Source: Dryocosmus kuriphilus
Lineage: Eukaryota; Arthropoda; Insecta; Hymenoptera; Cynipidae
NCBI GenBank assembly: GCA_038277395.1
Contig: CM076197.1
Location: forward strand, 106,108,442 to 106,172,441
Direction: 5' to 3'
Length of the DNA: 64,000 nt
Part shown: positions 54,198 to 63,401 of the stretch, one piece after another
How positions within the stretch are numbered: the first letter of the stretch is position 1
Layout: every line of letters begins with the position of its first letter
The notes under the pieces: model-generated
What the model saw: the letters and a program-made list of their open reading frames with translations, nothing else
Database searches by the model: none
What the model was told of the DNA's origin: nothing
Position numbers and translations under genes: made by a program

Positions 54198-54672
54198 AGC
54201 GTCCTTGAAGCGTCACTGCTAGGAGTTTATGTAGGAATTTGACGAAGGTAAAACCAGCCATTTGCCGATGGTTCGTGTCTGTGCTAAATGTGTGTCTGTA
54301 AAATTAATCAGTGACCGACAGGTGATGATGGTTTGCGTCCGTGCTGAAATGAAATTCAGTCAATATTCAATTACGGCGAGTTGCTCAGATATAGCTTTCA
54401 GGAGCAAGGTTTTGTTCCAAGCTGAATGTTTGTAAAACCACAGTTCGGTGGAAGGGTTCTGTTTCAGGCTAAATGTCTGCAAAATTAATCAGTAATCGAA
54501 AGTCGATGATGGTTCGCGTCAATGCTGAACGTCTGTAAAATTAGACAGTATCCGACAGGCTATGATGGTTTGTGTCTGTGCTAAATTAATCAGTGCGATG
54601 ATGGTTCGTATCTGTGCTAAATAGTCATTCAATCAGTGTAGTGAGGGTTTATGTCCGTGCTAAAATACGTGC

Positions 54673-55419
54673 AATCGAATCACACCATTTTCCCTGTACC
54701 AACTCTAAAAACGTTACCCTGAGATTTATTTTCCCCCTTTCCAGCTAATAAAACTGAGGACAATATTTTCCCCCTCTCCCGCTGATAAAACTGAGGTCAA
54801 TTTTTTTCCCCCTTTCCAGCTGATAAAACTGAGCAGGAAAAGACTGGGTACTGCATTATGTTGGAATATACAAACACCATTTTAAATCCTAATGGATATG
54901 TGGCAAATGCTTGTGATATACATATTAACCATTAGTTAATCATTAGTTAGGTTAATCTTTAAAAGTAAAAACGTTTTTCAAATGTCTAATCATTAGTTTT
55001 ATTTTCAATGATAGGTGATGCAAATAGGTATAAAAAGTAAAAAAATATTAACATCTAAATTTTGCTGTCATTATTTGAGCAGATGTCTACAGAATAGGAC
55101 TACTATATAATTTACCACTCTGGTTTTCTCGAAGATTCTAGAAGATTCTGTGCTCATGCACAATGAATGGAGGTAATTGGAGTCACAAGATGAAGATTAA
55201 AAGAAGAATTTGATCAACATGATTACTCACCATCCATGACAATCAATAATGATGCTGATGATGATGGTAACAATAATGAAGATGGTGATGATGATGATGA
55301 AGATGATGTTAAAAATGACTTTTCCTTTGAATATATAGAAGCAAAATGTTCACATTACTGGGCAGAACCTAATAAATTGGTCGATCATTTGCACTCACTT
55401 TCGCAATCCCAAAAATCTG
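54673..55419. other. Central region of element C, left part
   Basis: Contains three CCCCCTTTCCAGCTGATAAAACTGAG-like copies (54725-54835), a five-unit heat-shock element (55126-55148) and the start of an acidic frame (55236-55490, GATGAT-rich) that runs into the GCGC repeat. No confident gene. Confidence 0.5.
55126..55148. promoter_or_regulatory. Five-unit perfect heat-shock element
   Basis: Five alternating TTC/GAA units spaced by two bases without a mismatch: TTC 55126, GAA 55131, TTC 55136, GAA 55141, TTC 55146. No TATA box lies at the expected distance on either side, so its target is unclear. Confidence 0.6.
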
Positions 55420-56549
55420 CCCGCTGCGCGGGCACATTCTCATCGCGCGCTACGCGCGCCGCGCTTCGCGCGAAGTATGAGCGCGCCTAGGGCGCGCGTC
55501 TGTTGGCACTCGCGCTTTGCGCTCGACATTTGACTCGCGCTTCGCGCTCGATACGTTATTTGCGGCACTCACACTTCGCGCTCGATAGATTATTCACCTC
55601 GCGCTACGCGCTCGGTGTTTATAGATCGTATAAACCTTTAAATTAGAAATCACAAAAGAAATTATTTTACTTAAGGCTCTATCGCCCTTAAGGAATACAT
55701 TCTCATCATGACACTCGCGCTTCGCGCTCGATAATTACGTTTCTTTAAAACACAATATAGATTGGTAAAGCTCCTTTTGATTTTCCAAATTTTTACAATA
55801 CAGGATTTCGATTTTTAAAAGTAAAACGATGAGTCTTATAAATAAATTTTGTAGCTATTTCCAAGGTGAACAATTCTGCTTGTTAATATTTTCTCATATC
55901 TTGCACAGTTTTGCTGAAAAGTGGTTTTCTTTATATTTCATAACATATTTCACGAATATCTCAAAAACTACGCGTCTGATCAAAAAAATGATAGATAGAA
56001 AATTTGTAGACAATTTGGAGACGAAAAACTTTGTTTATTATTATTTTTCCGTATCTTTCATAGTTTGGCGGAAAATTTGAAATCTTTAATTTTTAATAAC
56101 GTTTTATCGATTAAAACAAAAACCGTGCATTTTATGAAAAAATGGTTAAAACAAAATTTGTAGATCTTTTTAGATTGAACAACTTTGTTCTTCACCATTT
56201 TTTGGTATCTTGAATATTTTGGCGGGAAACCACAGTTTTTAAATTTTAATAGCGTTTTCTTCACTGAAACAAAAACCGTTCATTTTATCAAAAAACGGTT
56301 AAGACAAAATTTGTAGATTTTTTTGAGATGAACAATTTTACTTTCTTACGTTTTTTTTGTATCTCTGATAGTTTAGCCGGAAAATGGATTTTTTGATTTT
56401 GTGAAAACCGTTTTTTTTGATGGATAAAACCATAACCGTTGGTCAAAAACCGCTGGTTAACGAACTCGTCCTTTCTTTTTGGACCTTAAAGAAGTGTGCC
56501 AAAGCGCAATCCAATCCGATTAGTCCTTCGAAAGTTATCGTGGGAACAG

Positions 56550-56593
<44 letters not shown>

Positions 56594-56745
56594 AACGCCA
56601 ACAGACAGACAGACACGGTCGTAAAAACCATTTTTTCGGATTCAGGAGGTCTTAAAACGTGGAGATTTCATGAAATCCGCAAAAGTCAAATTTTGCATAA
56701 ATCTAATACCTTCTCTGATGAGAATGTAAAAAAACAGAAATAAGT
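55420..56745 (+). repeat. Dispersed repeat, copy 3 (complete order)
   Basis: The head (55420-55740) is dense in CTCGCGCTTCGCGCTCGAT-type palindromic words. Four or so monomers with ATTAAAACAAAAACCGTGCA follow (55850-56330). The tail has (GACAAC)n at 56550-56590, GACAGACAGACACGG and a terminal TTCTCTGATGAGAATGTAA. The same three-part plan is found in copies 1 and 2 in fragments. Confidence 0.7.
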
Positions 56746-59050
56746 CGCTTAAAATAATTGCAACCATTAATGAACTAAGAGGGATTGGCATTATTGAATG
56801 ATAATATTCTTATTAATTGGTGTAAAAACTTTAACAACTGCTGGTTCAATATTTTTAATTGTTGAATTAACATTGGAATTATTGGCTTGAACATTTCCTG
56901 TACTTATAACTTAAGAATCACATATAAAATGTTATATGTAGTTCTTTACATTTATTATATTGCAATAAATTAAATAAATCTAATTTTCAAAATGTATGTG
57001 TATTTCTTCTTCATTCCTCTCTCCTGAATTCATTTTAGTTAGTGCAAGAGGAGATCAGCTCATCTTTTAAAGCTTTAACATATGATTTAGAGTGTGCAAT
57101 AATTGAATCCAACATTTTTCAATATCTACTTGTTTCAACTACAAAATAATCCCCCCCGCCCCCCAAACATCCTATTCCTCATATATTTTAATAGTTAACT
57201 GAGGTTAATTTCACTTTTAATATCACTGAACAAAAATCTTTGTACTTGTATGCAAGAAATCAATAATTTTGTCTAATTAGTATAGGAATCACTAGTACAA
57301 ATCTATTCATTATTCATATAGTTCGCCTTTTTTATCTCTTGAAGTAGATTTATTTTAAACAGAGTTCAATGTTGACCTAGGAAAAATATTTTTTCATTGT
57401 CAATGATTGATTTCAATATCTTCAATACTTCACTAATCATGTTATTATTGCAAGGTTTCAGTGAAATGAATTGGATTTTTAACATATTACTCTGTTGTGT
57501 TAAAGATTATTTCAAAGTTGCTTACAGTGGATTATAAAATTTATGTAGCTGATTTATTTGGTAGATTGAATGCGGTTACCTGAAACAGTAATAACGCATT
57601 GAAATAATTTCAATTTTAATGAAACAAGAGAGGCTAGCGTTATTAAATAAGATTTTTATTAGATGATTCTTTAACAGCTTAAAAGATAGTTTATTATTTC
57701 CAATAGTAGAATTAACACATGTAATATATATGTGATTGTAAATTTTATCTCGTTAATTTATAAAACCTGATAAAATAGACCCACCATGGTACTAAGTGTT
57801 TGCAATGTCTTTCTATAAATAATATATAGTTCCTTTAATAAGTTAAATTCAATGTGATTTTTAAACATTATAGGTACTTGTTTATGATATATAATTAATC
57901 TTAATTTCTTTTAACCGAACTCATTTTGGTTATTATAAAAGAAAATATGTAAGAGACTCATTTTAGTTTTAGATTTTTCTATAACCGATGGTCTAAGGTT
58001 TGTAATCACTGAATGCAAATTTTGAGTATTTTATTTAACCACAACCTCCTCTTCCTGCTCAGTAAATATAATCAAATTTTGAGAAATTTCATGCATCCAG
58101 ATTGGACAACAGAGTTATTTATAGTAAAGTCAAATAAGAAATATTGAATCAGTTACTTAGAAGCACTTTCAAAAGTCAAGCATTTCGATATTTATCTATC
58201 GGAAAAAAAAAAAAAGTAATAGAGCTGGGAAATAGACCGTTTGTAAATAGGTTAGGATTTGATGCTTCTCACAATAGTTGGATAAATAATTCAGATTTGT
58301 AGAATAGGTTCACTCCTCGATTATTACTGACAAACGCAATACTTAAAACACTTTAAATCTATGTTATAGCATCTTAGGGGATATGTTGTAATAATTTTCA
58401 AAGAATTTCGTAAAACGTAAGACTTACATTGGTTGGTCTTTGACATTATCAACAAATTTACTGTTTATACATTCCATAGGTATGTGTCACTCATCTCCAG
58501 TTATCTCTTTGCTTTTTCAGTAACTATAACTCCTTAGCGAATTTCTCTTTGATATTTGTTGACAGGAAGCTGACTTCATATTTTGTGTGACACCAAGAGT
58601 AGGTTAAACATGATACACTTATTTTAATCTCTAAAATCACATTGTGAGAGATTTCGCAAATACACAGAAATGACTTTAAATTATTTTTTACATATTCTGA
58701 GCTGTACAATTGCTCTTCCAATTATTTTACTCTTTAGCATGGACATTAACCCTTTTCCCAAGAATCACATTATTAACCTTGCAAAATTTCTGTAAAATTG
58801 AGAATTTATTGTTTACGTATAATACTAATGATCTCTCAGATGACGTTATAGCATTTTGGGGATACGATGTAATATTTTGAAAGAGTTTGGAAAATGTAAT
58901 TCTTACTTTCATTATTGAACTTAAAATTTTTCAACAATTAAGTAAAATATTTTTTTTAGACGACATAACTGCAACCTAAGAAGAACAGAGAGACTTCTTT
59001 TTTTATTTTACGCTAAATCTTCAAATCATGATAGGTAAATTGCTATGTCT

Positions 59051-59054
<4 letters not shown>
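56746..59054. other. AT-rich centre of element C, nothing recognised
   Basis: No ORF above about 65 codons with any motif. Two related segments around 58370-58420 and 58855-58900 share TTTTGGGGATA(C/T)GATGTAATA-like sequence. Confidence 0.5.

Positions 59055-59087
<33 letters not shown>
59055..59087. repeat. (AG)n microsatellite
   Basis: About 15 AG units. Confidence 0.9.
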
Positions 59088-59280
59088 CCTTTAAAGAAGA
59101 ACGAGTGTGAAACCTTTTAATAAAATGCATGTCACTTTTTATCTCAAGCTTCGGGAATGCTGATACTATATTACGTATTTAACATAAACAGATAAACGCA
59201 CTGATTTAAAGTGGTGCTACAAATCGTAAGACCTTCAATAAAATGCATTCTGGTATTGCAGTATTTTATATGACCTGGGA

Positions 59281-59296
59281 TTATTATTATTATTAA

Positions 59297-59351
<55 letters not shown>

Positions 59352-59360
59352 TATTATTAT
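59281..59360. repeat. (ATT)n microsatellite
   Basis: About 25 ATT units with one or two interruptions. Confidence 0.9.
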
Positions 59361-60087
59361 GGGTTTGTATGTATCCTCAACTAATGTACGTACTATCTTT
59401 GTTTATTAATATATCTCCCTCTTTATTTTAAAGTTATAGAAGATTCTATGTACATCATAAATACTCCAAGTCGTTACAGAAGTCCAATGTCAGCAACCCA
59501 CCGTACTTAGTTATTGATTGAATGACATTTTAGCACAGACACGTACCATCATCATCATCTGTTGGTAAATGATTGTTTTCTCCAAAAACTTAGCGCGGAC
59601 ATGAACCACCATCGTCTGTCAGTTACTGATTAATTTTACAGACACTCAGCACGTATTTTAGCACGGACATAAACCCTCACCACACTGATTGAATGACTAT
59701 TTAGCACAGACACGAACCATCATAGCCTGTCGGATACTGTCTAATTTTACAGACGTTCAGCATTGACGCGAACCATCATCGACTTTCGATTACTGATTAA
59801 TTTTGCAGACATTTAGCCTGAAACAGAACCCTTCCACCGAACTGTGGTTTTACAAACATTCAGCTTGGAACAAAACCTTGCTCCTGAAAGCTATATCTGA
59901 GCAACTCGCCGTAATTGAATATTGACTGAATTTCATTTCAGCACGGACGCAAACCATCATCACCTGTCGGTCACTGATTAATTTTACAGACACACATTTA
60001 GCACAGACACGAACCATCGGCAAATGGCTGGTTTTACCTTCGTCAAATTCCTACATAAACTCCTAGCAGTGACGCTTCAAGGACGCT

Positions 60088-60279
60088 TTGAACTATGAAA
60101 CCTGTCGATTCATGTTGGCCACTGCCGAGAAGTCGGGAATCGCCGATACAATCTACCTGGAAGCTTCTAGAAAAATTCTCTATGGAAACTTCCTGCGCAG
60201 TACTTTCGAGTCCTCAATGCGTCCCCTGATGTCAAATAAAACTACTATTAGAGCTGTTATCTCATTTTCAGTGTGGTGA
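60088..60279 (+). other. Conserved 63-codon frame, right-arm copy
   Basis: Identical to the frame at 54006-54197. No recognised domain; starts at TTG in an open frame that extends a few codons upstream. Confidence 0.35.
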
Positions 60280-60736
60280 AATTAGCCGACTTTATTAGTA
60301 AGAATTTCTCAATCATTTCTAATTTTTATTTTTTTCCTTAAGTGATATGAATAAGACACAGTCAATAATTAATTTCCATGCTTGGATTTTCAACATAACT
60401 TTTGCTTTTAAAAACTCGTTAAATTAGTTACACTCACACACAATGACATTTACCTATAAACCACCTGTGTACTTACTTTTAATTTATAGATAAGTTGAAT
60501 TCCAAATTTTTTTTTAGTTTTAATTGATTTTCAAATTCCGTTTTGAAGTATAATTCTGCACATCGACGGTTGAATTCCACTCTCTACTTTGGAATATTGA
60601 TGGTGGGTAGAAATTTTTTGATATTGTTAAATTACAGGTGCCATTATCAACTAACAGTAAGTGTCTGGTTTCACCTTCATCAGATTCCTACCTTACCGAC
60701 TGATGATAGAAACTTGATGAGAAAAATGGAAATCGT

Positions 60737-60946
60737 TTGCATCATGTTGCGCAATCTAAGCTTCTAGAACATTCTGGCGCGAGAAATGGTTGCATCATAT
60801 TGCGCAACATTTGCATCATCTTGCGTAACTTGTCGAAACGTGTCGAAACTTGTCGAAACACGTCGAGCTTCTAGAACATTCTCGAACGTAGGTAGAGTGG
60901 GGGTACTAGTCTATAAAAGCAGCATCGAATTGCAGAGGCTTCAGTC
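60737..60946 (+). promoter_or_regulatory. Promoter of the right-arm ORF: heat-shock elements, TTGCATCA, TATA, initiator
   Basis: Three TTGCATCA sites (60737, 60790, 60811) and two TTGCGCAA palindromes (60747, 60800) precede a three-unit heat-shock element (60762-60774). A four-unit one, TTCtaGAAcaTTCtcGAA, lies at 60869-60886. TATAAAAG starts at 60912 and the initiator TCAGTC has its A at 60943. The four-unit element is 26 bp upstream of TATA, a normal place for HSF binding. Confidence 0.7.
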
Positions 60947-61003
60947 TGTCATTGAATATACAGAGTGTAACGTCTACTCACAATTAATTACCCAGAGAAG
61001 AAG

Positions 61004-61321
61004 ATGGATCTCAGTGCTATTAACAAAGTTGGCCGTTTGGAAGGGTTCTTACCAGTGAAATCATTATCTGACCTGATAGTGAAGAAGAAATATGCTGTTA
61101 CCAAAATCAACAAACTTCAAACGAAATATGGCACAAAATTCGTGGCCGAGTTAGAGAATGAGATGGCGGTCCACTTGCCGAGCAGAATAAAGAAGATTTT
61201 TGAGGATCCGGCCTATATGGATACGTTCGAGAAGATGGAAGTAGCAGTCCAGGCTAAAAAACTCTCTTTCTGCTACCTTGGTGGAAAATACAATCCTTTT
61301 GAATTTGATTATGTTGGATGA
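61004..61321 (+). CDS. Small conserved protein of the Polinton-like family, right-arm copy
   Basis: One hundred and five codons from ATG 61004 to TGA 61319-61321, identical in protein to the left-arm copy and homologous to the truncated ORF in element B. Upstream is a full TATA/initiator promoter with heat-shock elements, giving a 5' UTR of about 60 bp. Its likely role is nucleic-acid binding (inferred OB-like pattern). Being intact in two arms while the rest of element C is empty suggests selection or recent duplication. Confidence 0.7.
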   Translation: MDLSAINKVGRLEGFLPVKSLSDLIVKKKYAVTKINKLQTKYGTKFVAELENEMAVHLPSRIKKIFEDPAYMDTFEKMEVAVQAKKLSFCYLGGKYNPFEFDYVG

Positions 61322-61724
61322 AAGAGCTTTGTATTGAAGAAGCTTGGTGTGAATAATAAATTATAACATTCACAGATAAACTGCCTGTGTGTACTTATTA
61401 CTTAATTTTAGTTTCTAGATAAGAAAAGTGAGTCTGACGTTTTTTACCTTAATTTATGGATAAGAGAGAAAATGCGTTTCTTTCCGCTTTGCAAAAACTT
61501 CAACGATGGATTTTCAGCACATCGATGGGTTGAATTTCTACGTTGAAACATCGATGGGATACTGTTAACTTTTTTCTGCCTTGCATTACCTTAATTTACT
61601 TAGTTTTAATTTATGGATAAGTTGTGCATTTTCCGCTTCGTTCCTTCAAACAACAACAACGATGGATTTCACACACTACTGCGATTTACAGGTAAGTATT
61701 TTTTTTTAACTTTGAGAAATATCG

Positions 61725-62190
61725 CTTACTGCTTTCGAGATATCTGCAAATTTTGAAAAATGCAAAAAAATCAGAAAAAAATCTTGGAATTTTGAAATTT
61801 TTTTAAGGCTATTATTTATATCAGTGTGAAAAACTTCCCACTTGTCCTAATCCCTTTTGTCATATCTCTTACGGTTTTCGAGATACGAACAATTTTGGAA
61901 ATTACAAAAATTTTGGAATTTTGAAAAAATGTTTAGCGCATCAGATAGATTGGCTTGAGAAAGCATTCTAATAGAATGAAAATTTTGTCCGTTTTTGCAT
62001 AGCTCTTACCGTTTTCGAGATACCTCCAACTTTTGAAAATCCAAAAAAATCAAAAATGTTGGAATTTTGAAAAATTTTTTAAGATTATCATTCAGATCAG
62101 CCTCAGGAAGTCCCCTTTTTTATAAATCCCAAAATTTTGTCCGTTTTTGCGTAGCTCTTACCGTTTTCGAGATATCTGCAAAAATTTGAA
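61725..62190. repeat. Tandem array, right arm of element C
   Basis: Inverse of 52085-52570; monomers with CTTACCGTTTTCGAGATA. Confidence 0.75.
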
Positions 62191-62461
62191 AATTCACGTC
62201 TCCTTTCGATATTTGGAAACTTGCATACAGTAGCGCCATCTGTCGTCATCAATAATAAGCTTGCCATGGTGTACTTCTGGCAACAACTTTAGAATTTTTC
62301 ATTCCAGCCTCAGAACCCTACCTTACCCGACTAATGGTAAGAAACTGTCATGTTTCTAATGCATCCAGAAACCCTACCTTACCGACCGAGGGTAATACCG
62401 ACTGTCGATGCTAACACGGACAGAACCGTCCCAGAACATACACTGCTATACTACTACAGTC

Positions 62462-63375
62462 CATATGTGTCTTGAGTGGTGGGGAGCAGGAGGTATTCAT
62501 ACAATTCCCTATGAATGAAAACTCATAGTGGTCAGAGGGTCTTTTTCAATAAAGTTCAACAACTGTATCTTCTGCTGACCTGTAGCCATGACATACGGTA
62601 TCATCCACTTCACTTTCTAAATCGAGATCCTAAATTGTTCTTCGTTTCCAGGATCTTGACGTTGTTGAATAATGGCGTTCAAGTCACTACGTGATCTTGT
62701 CAGGATAAGTTCATGCTTTGCATTCACAACGATTTTTCGATAGTCTTCAGCGAATCCTAGTATCATACTGAGCGGTATGGTAACACCAAATTATCCCTCC
62801 TCATTGGTAAGACGTCCTCTTCCTTCGGGGATGTCTAGCCATCCTGCATTCTCCATAAGATAATTTTGTCCAGGAATGAGAGAGATGTAACTTTTTATAG
62901 TGCTCGTGAGAACGACATTTTTGCAACGATCAGTCTCAATACCATTGAGTTCATAGCGAACTTCATCAAATAGAAAGTAGATTGCATTGCTCACTAAGGT
63001 TGTGGCAGTAACATTTCTGGCTACATCATCATCCCTAGTCAGTCTTCCGTACACGTGCAGTGAACTTTTACTGGGTAGTATACACAAATCTTAATGCTGA
63101 ACAGTAATTCGAATTTCATCACTGTTGTTGAATGACGATGATGCATAAGGTTGATGTGCATGAATCTCATAGTGGGATATGGACTCATCAAATGTCACTG
63201 GTGCTTGAATGTTTAATATATTTCTTCCATTTTTTTTTCTTTGTTGCAACAGCTGGAGATGACAAATATCTTGAATGGACTGTTCAATGTCTTTCTTTGA
63301 CCTCTTGTTGAGGCCTAGTTGTGTCGGAAAGAGCACGTTCTGAGGTGTTAGCGCCTTGCATGCTGGCTGATAACT
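62462..63375 (-). pseudogene. Polinton-like major capsid protein, N-terminal part
   Basis: Reads in two frames. 63429-63091 contains NVLFPTQLGLNKRSKKDIEQ and VTFDESISHYEIHAHQPYAS. 63087-62791 contains LPSKSSLHVYGRLTRDDD and NAIYFLFDEVRYELNGIETD. Pieces then continue to the element C junction at 62461, where LYEY is the last clear match. A promoter precedes it: TATATAAG at 63408-63401 and initiator TCAGTT with A at 63375, 33 bp apart. The start codon is not clear because the first ATG is out of frame. The gene is broken by frameshifts, by stops and by element C. Confidence 0.7.
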
Positions 63376-63401
63376 GACGTGTGTCTGGCATATTGTCTCC
63401 C

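Larger units (their letters stand above)
51800..54672. repeat. Left inverted arm of element C
   Basis: Contains in order a terminal region with TCGGTAAGGTAGGG words, a CTCF-like site (52038-52053), a tandem array (52085-52570), the 105-codon ORF (minus), its stress-motif promoter, a 63-codon ORF (minus) and a block of GGTTCGTGTCTGTGCTAAAT repeats. It matches 59649-62455 in inverse apart from a few indels. One indel, about 30 bp, follows the terminus near 51830; another lies near 54590. Confidence 0.85.
51800..62455. mobile_element. Polinton-like non-autonomous element C with about 2.8-kb inverted arms
   Basis: Both ends read AGTAGTATAGCAGTG inward, flanked by the 6-bp duplication ACAGTC (51794-51799 and 62456-62461). 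The arms (51800-54672 and 59649-62455) are nearly identical, including a 105-codon ORF identical in both. The approximately 5-kb centre is AT-rich and carries no polymerase, integrase, protease or capsid gene. It therefore depends on another element to move. The insertion lies inside the major capsid-like gene of element B. Confidence 0.85.
59649..62455. repeat. Right inverted arm of element C
   Basis: Inverse of 51800-54672, read from the GCACGTATTTTAGCACGGAC block at its inner end to the CTGCTATACTACT terminus. It carries the same ORFs, promoter, tandem array and CTCF-like site. Confidence 0.85.

Noticed and set aside
55236..55490. Acidic protein gene under the five-unit heat-shock element
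   Set aside because: The frame is largely a GATGAT microsatellite and runs into the GCGC repeat.
54673..59648. Hidden Polinton genes in the centre of element C
   Set aside because: I looked for polymerase, integrase, protease and ATPase motifs on both strands and saw none; frames are short.
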